From positions 496,001 through 560,000 of the forward strand of contig NZ_ATUG01000003.1 in assembly GCF_000420085.1 (NCBI RefSeq): a DNA stretch of 64,000 nucleotides, in the 5' to 3' direction. Below the pieces are notes generated by a model, which was not told the origin of the DNA, did no database searches, and was given only the letters and a program-made list of their open reading frames with translations. The stretch is from Desulfospira joergensenii DSM 10085 (GTDB lineage Bacteria > Desulfobacterota > Desulfobacteria > Desulfobacterales > Desulfobacteraceae). Both the position numbers and the translations under genes were made by a program. Below, piece after piece: positions 37,534 to 46,570 of the stretch (positions are counted from its first letter, which is position 1; each line of letters starts with the position of its first letter).

Positions 37534-38310
37534 ATGGAATCTGACACGGACCTTATCCACGTTCGAGAAATCGAACTGCCCTACTCCGCCATCAGCGCGA
37601 CGGGGCAGATCAAGATCGACAGCCTGCTGAACCTGTTCCAGGATGCGGCCTCCACCCATAGTCGAGAATTGGGTATTTCCGGATTTGACCTGGCTCCCAA
37701 GGGGCTGAAATGGGTGGTATCCAGGTATCAAATCCGGATTATACAGGGCCTGCCCCTGTCTGACCCCTTCTTGTTAAAAACCTGGCGCCGGCCCTGGAAA
37801 AATCTATATGAGTTACGCTATTTTTCCGTTTTTGATTTAACAGGAAAAGAGCTCGTTTCCGCACTCGGGATATGGATCTTGCTTAAAGCCAAAACCTCAA
37901 AACCGGTCCGGCTGACACCCCATTTGCCCGCCGAGTTGATGTCAGTTCCGGCGGATACCCCGGATCTGTGGGAAAATGACCATGATCTGGACACATATGA
38001 CTATCAGACCCGGTTTAAAATCAGATACCATGATCTGGATTTAAACCAGCACGTCAATAATTCCGTGTACGTAAAATGGGCCATGGAAGCCCTTCCGGCT
38101 CCGGATATCTTTGATTTTTCCCCCTGCCGTCTGGTCATCTCATTTGTAAAAGAATCCTTTTATCCGGACATGATCATTTCCAAAATAAAAATCAACTCCA
38201 GGGAAAAGGAACTGACCAGTTTTCATTCCATTACCCATGCCCGGGACAACTCCAGGCTTGCCAACCTGACTGTCCATTGGGAAAAAAGGCCTTCCCATGG
38301 CCCTTTTTGA
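37534..38310 (+). CDS. Acyl-ACP thioesterase
   Basis: Hydrolyses acyl-acyl carrier protein to release free fatty acids. It is a double hot-dog protein of 258 residues. The first fold covers about 10-130 (ISATGQIKIDSLLNLFQDAASTHS). The second carries the catalytic-region motif IRYHDLDLNQHVNNSVYVKW, with Asn and His as in plant Fat enzymes. Genomic clustering with an AsmA-like gene suggests envelope lipid metabolism, which is inference. The recX start lies inside its 3' end (14-bp overlap). Confidence 0.88.
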   Translation: MESDTDLIHVREIELPYSAISATGQIKIDSLLNLFQDAASTHSRELGISGFDLAPKGLKWVVSRYQIRIIQGLPLSDPFLLKTWRRPWKNLYELRYFSVFDLTGKELVSALGIWILLKAKTSKPVRLTPHLPAELMSVPADTPDLWENDHDLDTYDYQTRFKIRYHDLDLNQHVNNSVYVKWAMEALPAPDIFDFSPCRLVISFVKESFYPDMIISKIKINSREKELTSFHSITHARDNSRLANLTVHWEKRPSHGPF

Positions 38311-38773
38311 AACTTTGGATCCCGGTGTATCTAAAGCGCTGAACAAGGCTGTTCATTATCTTTCCATCCGTCCCAGGACCAGCCTGGAAGTGAAAACTTT
38401 TCTTTTGAAAAAAGGATTTAACGACAAATGCATCCAGTCTGTCCTAGGAATATTAGAACAGGACCGGTATCTGGATGACAGGGCATTTGCCAAATTATTT
38501 ATATCCAGCCGCATCAGAAACAATCCTAAATCCAAATTTGCCCTGGGCCTTGAGCTGAAAAACAAGGGAATTTCTCCTGTCCTTTTCGATGAATTCCTTG
38601 AAGAACTGGATGACCATGAACTGGCCTTATCCGCAGTCAGCCGGAAATTGGAAACCTGGACCAGGACCCTTGATCAAGAAGCCGTGAAGACAAAAATTTT
38701 TAATTATCTGTCCTACCGGGGATTCACCTATGAGGTCATTCATGGAATCTGGCAAGGCACCATGGGGGAATGA
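38297..38773 (+). CDS. recX: Regulatory protein RecX
   Basis: Modulator of RecA filaments. It is 158 residues built of three-helix repeats: RPRTSLEVKTFLLKKGFNDKCIQSVLGILEQDRYLDDRAFAKLF in consecutive segments, then the conserved LKNKGISPVLFDEFL and FNYLSYRGFTYEVIHGIW. recA is not in the window, whereas recX often follows recA. The gene overlaps the thioesterase gene by 14 bp. Confidence 0.9.
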   Translation: MALFETLDPGVSKALNKAVHYLSIRPRTSLEVKTFLLKKGFNDKCIQSVLGILEQDRYLDDRAFAKLFISSRIRNNPKSKFALGLELKNKGISPVLFDEFLEELDDHELALSAVSRKLETWTRTLDQEAVKTKIFNYLSYRGFTYEVIHGIWQGTMGE

Positions 38774-38839
38774 ATAAAACTACGGGCTGTCGAAATTTTG
38801 ACAAACCAGGTATGGAATTCTGGCGAAATTGATGATATG

Positions 38840-38892
38840 GGAACAAAAGGAATTTGTTCCGGAAAATTTCCTAGGAAGTTTACGAAACTTCC
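38840..38892. repeat. Tandem short hairpins
   Basis: GGAACAAA (38840-38847) pairs with TTTGTTCC (38853-38860) around a 5-nt loop. The near-palindrome GGAAAATTTCC (38861-38871) follows at once, and then GGAAGTTT-ACG-AAACTTCC (38874-38892) with a perfect 8-bp stem. All share a GGAA start. There is no T-run, so simple intrinsic termination of recX is not obvious. Confidence 0.7.
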
Positions 38893-39112
38893 CAGGAATA
38901 TAAGTAAAAAATGTTATTTATTGGGCAAAAAAATACCTATTTTTATAACTTTATTTTCCTGCTTCCCGGTGGAATATTCTGAAACAGGAAACAATTTTTC
39001 ACGGATTTTACTGAACTATAAAAATGACGGGTTTTCCTAACCAATTGAAATAAAAAATAAAAGATTTTGACTCTAGAAACAGGAATGGTTAATATATTGG
39101 TGGTAATTGAGA

Positions 39113-39127
39113 TGGCATAATATGTGC
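39113..39127 (+). promoter_or_regulatory. Sigma-54-like (RpoN) promoter of the PilZ gene
   Basis: TGGCATAATATGTGC has GG and GC dinucleotides exactly 12 bp apart, as in the -24/-12 consensus TGGCAC-N5-TTGC. Predicted transcription would start near 39139, about 30 nt before the start codon. The second half reads GTGCA rather than TTGCA. An enhancer-binding activator would be needed; none is encoded in the window. Confidence 0.55.
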
Positions 39128-39169
39128 ATTATTCATTGAAGATTTAACCAGTCAAAAAGGATATTTTCC

Positions 39170-39586
39170 ATGGTTGGCAGAAAGCGAACTATTGAAAGAA
39201 GGAAACATAAGAGGTATAAAGCAGTGGAAGGTGCCTACGCTGCCATAAGCCCGAACTCCCACAAGCTCGGACAGATCATCGATATCAGCATGGGAGGGCT
39301 TTCCTTCAAATATATTGATACCAAAAACGGGGATGAAGACGGTGAGATCCAGCCGGAAAAAACCGTTTTTCTCAGCAGCATGGGTTACTATGTGGGTGAC
39401 CTTCCTTTTAATGTCGTTTCAGACTACGAGGTTACCAATGTGCCCTCTTTCAGCTCAATGAAGGTCAGGAAGCGGCATATTCAATTCACGGATTTAAGCT
39501 TTAAACAGCTTTTTGATCTTGACTATTACCTCAGGAACAACGTGTCCGAGCAGGTTGAAAAGCTTCCGGATCAGTATAAATCCTGA
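39170..39586 (+). CDS. PilZ-domain protein (cyclic di-GMP receptor candidate)
   Basis: Single-domain protein of 138 residues. The c-di-GMP-binding pieces are present: the N-terminal arginine motif in RRKHKRYKAVEGAYA, then DISMGGLSF, fitting the D/NxSxxG motif. The rest is a short beta-barrel with a C-terminal helical tail. AAGGA lies 10 bases before the ATG. A sigma-54-like promoter upstream suggests regulated expression, perhaps with motility or surface-attachment genes, though no such neighbours are seen. Confidence 0.8.
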   Translation: MVGRKRTIERRKHKRYKAVEGAYAAISPNSHKLGQIIDISMGGLSFKYIDTKNGDEDGEIQPEKTVFLSSMGYYVGDLPFNVVSDYEVTNVPSFSSMKVRKRHIQFTDLSFKQLFDLDYYLRNNVSEQVEKLPDQYKS

Positions 39587-39677
39587 GCCCTTCTCAATGG
39601 ACCCGATTGATTAGCCAGCAGATACAGGGGCAATCAATTTCTTGTCCTATCCCCCAAATTTTTAGAATCTAATTTGT

Positions 39678-42578
39678 CTATTCTCCAGATCCGGCGTCTG
39701 CTGAATCATTTTTTTCGGGCCCGATAAGAATCCTGGCAGCATCCTTAATATTCAAAAATCTTTTGGCCAGAGAGCTCAATTCATCCGCACTGATAGATCC
39801 GTAATCGCTGATGATCTGACGGGCCCATTCAAAACGCTCGGGATGGGAAAGGGAATCTGCCATGACTGAATTGAGCCAGTATGAATTGGTTTCCCTTAGA
39901 TCTTTGAGGTGAATCATTACCGGCTTTTTGACCAGATCAAGCTCCCTGGAATCTACCCCTGTTTCATTGAGTTGACGGGCGATCTTTTTGACAACGGCCA
40001 GGATCCGATCCGATGAGGCAGGGTCCACCGCCGCAACAACGTGCATGACCCCGTACCCTTTGTGAATCATGGAAGGATGGTTATATACATAGGGAGAATA
40101 AGAGGCGCCCAAGTCTTCCCTTACCTTTTTCCGGAGGCGTTCGGAAAACACCCGGGCAAGCATGGATAATCTGCGGGTCTGACGGATATTCCAGAAATCA
40201 TCCGTGGGGAAAGCGATCCGGACCATCCCTTTTTCAATTCTGGTTTCCAGAGCGATGTTAAGTTCTTTTCCTTTTGGAAAAACAATGGACCGGTTTTTTA
40301 CAAAAGACACCTGCCTGCGCTCACCAAGAGAACCCAGACAGGCAGCGGCCTGGTCAATGACAAGATCCATATCGAAATCACCGACAACGGACAATTCAAC
40401 GGGGGAAGACTGGATATAAGGCAGAAGCCAGTCCCGGACATCCTCCATGGTCAATTGGTCGATCTTGTCAGGAGGATCCAGGCCGAATCCGGTATCATTG
40501 CCGGCCAGGAACCGGCTTCCTTTTATGCGCATGATGCCGTCAGGAGTGTTTTTCAGATTATTGTACATCTGCCGGTAAAGGGTTTTGGCAAGGTCAAGGC
40601 CCTGGGGTCTGAAGCCCGGGTCCTTTAAAAAGGTATAGAGCAACTGAAACACCAGTTCTGACTCTTTGGGATCGGCCGATCCGGTCAAACTAAAGTACTC
40701 ATCCTCAATCCCGAACTCAAAATCAGCGTTCCGTCCTGCCAAGGCTTCCTCCAGCTGATCCATGTCCATGGCCCCGAATCCGCTCTGCTGAACCGTGGTT
40801 TGACCGATCCAGTCGAGCCCGGGCTTGGCAGCCGGTTGGGACCGGCGTCCCGGACCGAAAACAAGCTTGAAGAGTATCCTGTTCTTTTGAAACCCGGTTT
40901 GCTTCAGATTGATCCGGACATTGTTCCGGAGATCAATAGTGGTGATGCCCAAGCCTTTGACATCATCCTTTCTTTTGACGATCTGAAAGTTGCTGGAATC
41001 TGTATCCTGGGACCCAACGGAGTCCGGGCCGGGGATTTCAAGGTAGGGAAAAGACTTGGATTCGGATTTTTCAAAGGGAGAAACCGGTTCCAGGGTAGCG
41101 TCAACATAAGTCTGGGAAATGATCTCTTCCGGTTTTACATCTCCTGAAGGATTTATTTTCAGATTTCCCGAGACCAGAACCAGTCTGTGATCCTGAACCC
41201 AGGCATTTTTGAAGGATTGGTTGACCTGATCCAGGCTCAGAGATTCAAGGAATGGCTCAAGAAGGTTCAATTTCTGGGATGGGGACAAAAAGAGTTTTTT
41301 GTTGTTGATCGCTTCAAGAATCGCCCTGGAAAGATCCTCGGTTTTCCGGGTATCTTCCTGGAGCACACGGGCCTTAAGAAAAGAAATATAGTCTGCTTTA
41401 ACCCGGTCCAGTTCCCTCTGGCTGAATCCGAAATCACAGGCCTGTCTGAGCATTTTTTCCAATTGATGAAGGCTGGTTTTCCAGTTTTCCGGTCTACAGC
41501 TGGCATTGAGGGCAGTAATGGTAACATTGTGTAGAAACTGGCCTGAATAGGCCGAGGCCGAAGAAAAAGCCGCAGTCTGCTCCCGTATCAATCTGGAGAG
41601 TCTATTCTGAATGATCTGGTCCGCCACGGTCAGCACCAGTTGCTCTTTCATATTTTCAAGGGTCTGGGGAGCAAACTTGGCACGGGTTATCCGCTCGATG
41701 GTTACTTCGGTCTCTCCGGCTTCAGGCTCGTGATAGTAAAAGGCCTTGATTCCCTGGTGGGGTTTCCAGGAAATCCGGGGAGTTTTCTGTACCGGTTCCC
41801 CGGTCCTGGGTCTGAGTTTGGAAAATCTTGCCGATATCAGGGAAACCATCTCTTTGATATCAAAATCCCCAACTGCAACAAGAACCATGTTATCCGGTCT
41901 GTACCACCTGTCGTAGAAATTTTTCAGTAATTTCCTGTCTGCCCCTTTAATAACCGAATCAACTCCGATGGGATGACGCCGGTTAAAGATGGCCCCGGGC
42001 AGTTCAAAAGCAAGTTCATGCTTGAATCTTTGATAGGAAACAGAGTCTCGTTCCCTTTTTTCGGCCAGGATGATTCCTCTTTCCCGTTCTATCTCCTCTT
42101 CAAGCAGAAGTGCCCCCCGGGCATAATCCTGGAGGACCAGGAGGCCGTCGTCCAGATAGGCCTTATCCCCTTTGGGCAGGTTTAGATCATATACGGTCTT
42201 GAAATAAGAGGTGCTGGCGTTGGCATCCCCTCCGAAATCCATGCCGATGGACTGGAAGTATTCCACAAGATCCCCGGGTTTGAAGTGTTCCGAACCGTTG
42301 AAAAGCATGTGTTCCAGATAATGGGCCAGGCCCTGCTCCTGGTCTGACTCATGAACCGAGCCTGCAAAGACGTTCAGGTGAAGGCTCACCCGGTCTTTGG
42401 GGGTCTGATTTGCCATGAGCACATATTGGAACCCGTTCCCAAGAACCCCTTGAACCAGTGCAGGATCGCTCTTTGTCCCGGATGATGGGTCTGAAAAACT
42501 GAGAGGGTGTTTCGGGCCGCAACCGCCCAGCACAAATCCCGTTAACAGAATCAGTATGGCAAGTGATTTGAATTTCAT
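39678..42578 (-). CDS. M16-family zinc metallopeptidase, lipoprotein
   Basis: Pitrilysin/insulinase-type peptidase. The ATG at 42578 gives 966 residues; a TTG two codons upstream is less likely. The lipobox LGGC (Cys20) marks an outer-membrane-anchored lipoprotein. The inverted zinc motif is His86-Tyr-Leu-Glu89-His90 in LAHYLEHMLFNGSEHF. The full-length protein holds the usual two M16 repeats, the second without the zinc motif (about 500-960). It resembles PqqL/YmxG-like proteases of proteobacteria. It lies 107 bp downstream of ppiD. Confidence 0.9.
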   Translation of the reverse strand: MKFKSLAILILLTGFVLGGCGPKHPLSFSDPSSGTKSDPALVQGVLGNGFQYVLMANQTPKDRVSLHLNVFAGSVHESDQEQGLAHYLEHMLFNGSEHFKPGDLVEYFQSIGMDFGGDANASTSYFKTVYDLNLPKGDKAYLDDGLLVLQDYARGALLLEEEIERERGIILAEKRERDSVSYQRFKHELAFELPGAIFNRRHPIGVDSVIKGADRKLLKNFYDRWYRPDNMVLVAVGDFDIKEMVSLISARFSKLRPRTGEPVQKTPRISWKPHQGIKAFYYHEPEAGETEVTIERITRAKFAPQTLENMKEQLVLTVADQIIQNRLSRLIREQTAAFSSASAYSGQFLHNVTITALNASCRPENWKTSLHQLEKMLRQACDFGFSQRELDRVKADYISFLKARVLQEDTRKTEDLSRAILEAINNKKLFLSPSQKLNLLEPFLESLSLDQVNQSFKNAWVQDHRLVLVSGNLKINPSGDVKPEEIISQTYVDATLEPVSPFEKSESKSFPYLEIPGPDSVGSQDTDSSNFQIVKRKDDVKGLGITTIDLRNNVRINLKQTGFQKNRILFKLVFGPGRRSQPAAKPGLDWIGQTTVQQSGFGAMDMDQLEEALAGRNADFEFGIEDEYFSLTGSADPKESELVFQLLYTFLKDPGFRPQGLDLAKTLYRQMYNNLKNTPDGIMRIKGSRFLAGNDTGFGLDPPDKIDQLTMEDVRDWLLPYIQSSPVELSVVGDFDMDLVIDQAAACLGSLGERRQVSFVKNRSIVFPKGKELNIALETRIEKGMVRIAFPTDDFWNIRQTRRLSMLARVFSERLRKKVREDLGASYSPYVYNHPSMIHKGYGVMHVVAAVDPASSDRILAVVKKIARQLNETGVDSRELDLVKKPVMIHLKDLRETNSYWLNSVMADSLSHPERFEWARQIISDYGSISADELSSLAKRFLNIKDAARILIGPEKNDSADAGSGE

Positions 42579-42685
42579 AATCAATAGATCTTAATTCTGT
42601 ATAATATCCAGGAATCGGGGCCCGGTCTGAAGGTTTGGTTGGCAAACCATTCCTGAGATCCTAAAACAAGTATCCCTTCTGGAGC

Positions 42686-44581
42686 TTAGTTTAAAAAAGT
42701 CTCGTCAATCTCAATTTCATTCCTGGTTTTCAGATCATCAATCCAGGCCTGAAAGTATTGCCCCTGCTTCATCCATGCCAGTTGATCCCGGGTCTCTTTG
42801 AGATGGCCGGCCATGTCTTCGCTTGAGGGTTTCTGCTTTTCCTTAAATCCGATGACGGCGAATCCTTTGGAAGTTTCCAACACCTCTGGATGAATCGGTT
42901 TATCTTTCCCCAGGCCAAAGGCAATCTTTGTCAATTCCTGGGAATTTCCGATTTCCTGGATCTGTTCATTTCTTTTAAACAAAGGGGTGGATTCAAGTTT
43001 TACGTTATTCTCTTTGGCCACCTGTTCGAGGGTGGAGGCGGTTTTTGCCTTTTCCACAAGTGCCTCTGCGGCTGCTTTGGCAGCTTCATTCTGGAGCTTG
43101 GACTTTAGCTCGAGTTCGATCCGGCTCTTTACTTCTTCAAAAGAGAGAAGTTCCGGCTCTATTTTCTCAGTCACACGGATAATATAGTAGTCATCGCCCA
43201 TTTGCTGAACATCACTGATTTCATTGAGAGGAAGCTCAAAAGCCGCCTTTGCAAACTCTGCTCTTCTAACCAAATCGAGCCCCTGGCCGGATTGGGTAAA
43301 AGCCTTGGTTTCCATTATTTTTTTCTTTGCAATCAGGGCCACCTGTTCCAGGTCATCCCCGTCAACTACGGAGTCAAATGCCTCGCCGGCCTGATAATAG
43401 GCCATATTGGTCATTTCCTGATTGGCAAGCTCTTTTCTGATTTCTTCAGATGCCTCTGCCAGGGTTTTCACGGTGGCGTCAAAATGAGCCTCCACCTTAA
43501 TCAGATGCCAGCCGAATTGAGTCCTGACCGGCTGGCTGATCTCACCGGCCTTCAGGGAAAAGGCTGCATCTTCAAAGGGCTTGACCATGCTCCCCCTTGC
43601 AAAGGACCCAAGATACCCGCCGCTGGTTTTTGAAGGGCCTTCGGAAAATGTTTTGGCCAGTTTGCTGAAATCTTCCCCGTTTTCAGCCTTACTCCGGATC
43701 TCTTCCGCTCTGACCCTGGCAGATTCCACTGCCTTCTCATCTGCGTTTTCCGCGACTTTAATCAGAATATGCCGGGTCTCAACCTTTTCCGGGATCTTAA
43801 ACCGGTCCGGATTTTGATTGTAGAATTCCTGGATCTGATTTTCAGACACCTCAACCTCGCCCTGGTGATCCTCGGGGGAAAATTTGATATAGACCGCCTT
43901 TAATTTGGGTTCAGATTGATAAAGATGCGGGTTCCCCGTGTATTGGTTTCTGATCTCCTCTTCCGTGGGCTGAACTTCAGTAAAAGATTCCGGCCGGGTC
44001 AGAATATAGTCCACCGCTACCTGGGTGTTCTGAAAAACATACCATTCCTTGGCTTCCACATCCGATACTGTGATACTGCTCAGGACAAGATCCCTGACCT
44101 TCTGCTGCATCAAGGAATTCCGCTGAAGGATCTCGAAGCTTTCAGGAGTCATGGAGTTCATGCCCAGGACTTTCTGGTACAGGGCGATATCAAAGGACCC
44201 GTTTCTTTGGAAGGCTTTAACGGACAAAAGGGAATCCTGAAGCTCCTGATCCGTTACCCGGACCTTTAATTTTTCAGCTTCAGCGGCGATGAGCTTTTCT
44301 TGAATCAGGTTATCCAGGGCCTGCTGCTTGACGTTTAAGGCATCCAAAAGTTCCTGGTTCAGGTTATCGCCGAAACGCTGCCTCATCTGCTCAACCGTAT
44401 TTCTGTACGCGCTCTGAAACTCCTTGATACTTATGGGCTCATCATTGATGGTGGCAACCGTATCATTTCTGTTAGATTTCATGGAACCGATACCCAGGAA
44501 CACGAACACGATCACAATGATCCCAAGAAAAAACTTTATAATCCAGTTGCCTGTATTTTCACGCAGATAACGCAGCATCAC
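42686..44581 (-). CDS. ppiD: Periplasmic folding chaperone PpiD-like (SurA/parvulin)
   Basis: Membrane-anchored chaperone that sits at the SecYEG exit. One N-terminal helix (WIIKFFLGIIVIVFVFLGIGSM) is followed by a SurA_N-like helical region. A parvulin peptidyl-prolyl isomerase domain (about 270-370) contains RHILIKVAENADEKAVE, GYLGSFARGSMVKPFEDAAF and TQFGWHLIKVEAHFD. A C-terminal SurA-like segment follows. It is 631 residues, matching PpiD. AAGGAGAGAG precedes two adjacent ATGs; either may be used. Confidence 0.92.
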   Translation of the reverse strand: MMLRYLRENTGNWIIKFFLGIIVIVFVFLGIGSMKSNRNDTVATINDEPISIKEFQSAYRNTVEQMRQRFGDNLNQELLDALNVKQQALDNLIQEKLIAAEAEKLKVRVTDQELQDSLLSVKAFQRNGSFDIALYQKVLGMNSMTPESFEILQRNSLMQQKVRDLVLSSITVSDVEAKEWYVFQNTQVAVDYILTRPESFTEVQPTEEEIRNQYTGNPHLYQSEPKLKAVYIKFSPEDHQGEVEVSENQIQEFYNQNPDRFKIPEKVETRHILIKVAENADEKAVESARVRAEEIRSKAENGEDFSKLAKTFSEGPSKTSGGYLGSFARGSMVKPFEDAAFSLKAGEISQPVRTQFGWHLIKVEAHFDATVKTLAEASEEIRKELANQEMTNMAYYQAGEAFDSVVDGDDLEQVALIAKKKIMETKAFTQSGQGLDLVRRAEFAKAAFELPLNEISDVQQMGDDYYIIRVTEKIEPELLSFEEVKSRIELELKSKLQNEAAKAAAEALVEKAKTASTLEQVAKENNVKLESTPLFKRNEQIQEIGNSQELTKIAFGLGKDKPIHPEVLETSKGFAVIGFKEKQKPSSEDMAGHLKETRDQLAWMKQGQYFQAWIDDLKTRNEIEIDETFLN

Positions 44582-44714
44582 TCTCTCCTTACCTCTCCAG
44601 AAATAAACTTAAGTACGGGTTTTAAAAAAACAAACCATACTATATCTTCATAAAACTCCATGTCAATGAATTATTGATTCTGTCCATGAATTCTAAAAAA
44701 AACCAATTTTTTTA

Positions 44715-44743
44715 TTGACATGATCCCGGGTTTCGATTATACA
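44715..44743 (+). promoter_or_regulatory. Sigma-70 promoter of tRNA-Ala
   Basis: Consensus TTGACA (44715-44720), a 17-bp spacer and TATACA (44738-44743) lie just ahead of the tRNA gene. Transcription would begin near 44750, about ten bases before the mature 5' end. Confidence 0.85.
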
Positions 44744-44760
44744 TCAGCATCTTCTGACGT

Positions 44761-44836
44761 GGGGCTGTAGCTCAGCTGGGAGAGCGTACGGCTGGCAGCC
44801 GTAAGGTCAGGGGTTCGATCCCCCTCAGCTCCACCA
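44761..44836 (+). tRNA. tRNA-Ala (anticodon GGC)
   Basis: 76 nt with encoded CCA. The acceptor stem GGGGCTG/CAGCTCC contains the G3:U70 wobble pair that identifies alanine tRNAs. The D-arm is GCTC...GAGC, the anticodon stem TACGG/CCGTA surrounds loop CTGGCAG (anticodon GGC, codons GCC and GCT), and the T-arm is AGGGG-TTCGATC-CCCCT. It is a single-gene unit with its own promoter and terminator. Confidence 0.98.
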
Positions 44837-44848
44837 ATTTCAAAATAG

Positions 44849-44874
44849 GTCACTGTAATCCCAGTGACTTTTTT
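44849..44874 (+). terminator. Rho-independent terminator of tRNA-Ala
   Basis: GTCACTG (44849-44855) and CAGTGAC (44862-44868) form a perfect 7-bp stem with a 6-nt loop, followed by six T residues. Confidence 0.85.
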
Positions 44875-45018
44875 CATCTCAAAACCTGTAAAATCCATTC
44901 TCTATCCCTTAACACTTTTCTGAACCATTTTCCCTGATGGAGGAGATTTTTTTGAGGATAGCAGTCTGACTGCGCAAGATCATAAATATATCGTTAATTT
45001 CGAAAAGGCCTGTAACTC

Positions 45019-45058
45019 AGCGAAAGTGAACTTGTCCATGGGCAAGTTCACTTTCGCT
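45019..45058 (-). terminator. Long hairpin after the DegP/DegQ gene
   Basis: A perfect 16-bp stem (AGCGAAAGTGAACTTG at 45019-45034 with its complement at 45043-45058, 8-nt loop) starts 5 bp after the protease stop codon. No T-run follows on the minus strand, so it may act as an mRNA 3'-end stabiliser or a terminator. Confidence 0.6.
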
Positions 45059-45063
45059 ATCTT

Positions 45064-46473
45064 CTATTTTTCAAACCGGACCACAAAAACGTGGCTGTTT
45101 CCCCTTCTGAATAGCATCCGGGCAACATAGCCTTTTTTGATTTTGTTGAGTTCCTTCTCATACCCGGCAAAATTGGTAACCGGTCGGTGGTTGATCTCCA
45201 CCAGAAGGTCTCCCTGGCGGACGCCGGATCTGGCAGCCTGGGTTTCAGGTTTGATTTCCGTGACCACCAGTCCATTGATGCCCTGGGGATACCCCAGATG
45301 GCGGGCGAGTTCATCGTCCATCGGCTTGAACTGAAACCCGAAGGTATCATACCCGTCCATGCTGGCCAGGGTTTCAGGATCATTATCAGGCCTTTTGCCC
45401 AGCTTGACTTTGAGGGTTTTCTCCTTTCCGTCCCGGATCAGCTTGACCTTAATGTTTTCATTAACGCCAAGGTTGGCAATGGTAAGGGTCAGATCCCTGG
45501 AAGTTTCAATTTTCTGATCGTTAATTTCTGTAATGACGTCTCCGGGCTTTATCCCTGCCTTTTCAGCCGGGTTATCCTCGTAAACCTTGGCCACGTAAAC
45601 TCCACCCGTATCTTTGATGCCATAGTAGTCGGCCAGTTCTTCGTTGACATTCTGGATGGCCACACCCATCCAGCCCCTGGAAACCTGCTTGGACTCTGTG
45701 AGCTGATCGATGATACCGGTGGCCAGATCAGACGGAATGGCAAAGCCGATGCCCTGGCCGGATTTGATGATAGCGGTGTTGATACCGATAACTTCACCCT
45801 CAAGATTGAGCAAAGGGCCGCCGCTGTTGCCCGGGTTGATGGAGGCATCGGTTTGAATGAAATCATCGTAGGGACCCGACCCAAGGATCCGTCCCTTGGC
45901 CGAGATGATCCCGGCGGTCACGGTCTGTTCCAGACCAAAGGGACTGCCAATGGCCACCACCCAGGAACCGATATCTGCCTTGGAGGATTTTCCGAACTTG
46001 AGAGGCACGAGATTTTTGGCCTTGATTTTGACCAGGGCCAGATCGGTCATGGGGTCGGTACCCACGATTTCTCCATCATACTCCTTGCTGTCGTATAAAA
46101 TCACCTTGATCTGGTCGGCGTCCTTGATCACGTGGTTATTGGTGACGATATAGCCGTCCTTGCTGATGATGAATCCGGAGCCCAGGCTCTGCTCTTTGCG
46201 GTTCATGGGACGCTGGTTAAAAAATGGGGCAAAAAAGTCCTCCATTCCCTGCTGGTTGCCAAAGGGATTACCGAAAAAATGGCGGTAAACCCTTCCGCCC
46301 CCCTGTACGGTCTTGACGGTCTGAATGTTGACCACACCGGTTTTTGCCTTTTCCGCAAGGGTTGAAAAACTTGCCGGGATCATGACGGATCCATGATCTT
46401 TGGCTGCCAGGGCCGGCAGGGCGGTCAGACTGAAAACCACCCATACGATTATCCATACTTTAAAATGTTTCAT
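45064..46473 (-). CDS. degQ: Periplasmic serine endoprotease of the DegP/DegQ (HtrA) family
   Basis: Degrades or refolds damaged envelope proteins. A signal peptide (1-23, ending ALA) is followed by the trypsin-like domain with His114 (VTNNHVI), Asp144 (MTDLALVKI) and Ser217 (NPGNSGGPL). Two PDZ domains cover about 265-365 (GWMGVAIQNV) and 375-469. It is 469 residues, the DegP/DegQ class with a short LA loop. It lies 97 bp downstream of a sensor kinase gene on the same strand, suggesting stress-responsive expression. Which of DegP or DegQ it equals is uncertain. Confidence 0.93.
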   Translation of the reverse strand: MKHFKVWIIVWVVFSLTALPALAAKDHGSVMIPASFSTLAEKAKTGVVNIQTVKTVQGGGRVYRHFFGNPFGNQQGMEDFFAPFFNQRPMNRKEQSLGSGFIISKDGYIVTNNHVIKDADQIKVILYDSKEYDGEIVGTDPMTDLALVKIKAKNLVPLKFGKSSKADIGSWVVAIGSPFGLEQTVTAGIISAKGRILGSGPYDDFIQTDASINPGNSGGPLLNLEGEVIGINTAIIKSGQGIGFAIPSDLATGIIDQLTESKQVSRGWMGVAIQNVNEELADYYGIKDTGGVYVAKVYEDNPAEKAGIKPGDVITEINDQKIETSRDLTLTIANLGVNENIKVKLIRDGKEKTLKVKLGKRPDNDPETLASMDGYDTFGFQFKPMDDELARHLGYPQGINGLVVTEIKPETQAARSGVRQGDLLVEINHRPVTNFAGYEKELNKIKKGYVARMLFRRGNSHVFVVRFEK

Positions 46474-46570
46474 GGGTTTCCTCCAAATTTAGTCCGTAAA
46501 AAAATTCAGGCTCATCCAGCGAATTCCGCTGTTCTTTCCTCATAAAGATAATAATACCGAATAATAATTT

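Larger units (their letters stand above)
38774..39169. other. Gene-free structured region upstream of the PilZ gene
   Basis: No convincing gene occurs here; an 80-codon frame at 38798-39040 has no recognisable features. The stretch is AT-rich and unusually palindromic: hairpins at 38840-38860 and 38874-38892, and a TTTCCTG/CAGGAAA pairing near 38967-38995. A sigma-54-like promoter at 39113-39127 completes it. It may hold a small RNA or a long regulatory leader for the upstream or downstream transcript; neither is shown. Confidence 0.5.

Noticed and set aside
38798..39040. 80-codon frame in the gene-free region after recX
   Set aside because: Composition follows the AT-rich hairpin DNA, there is no ribosome-binding site, and no motif is visible.
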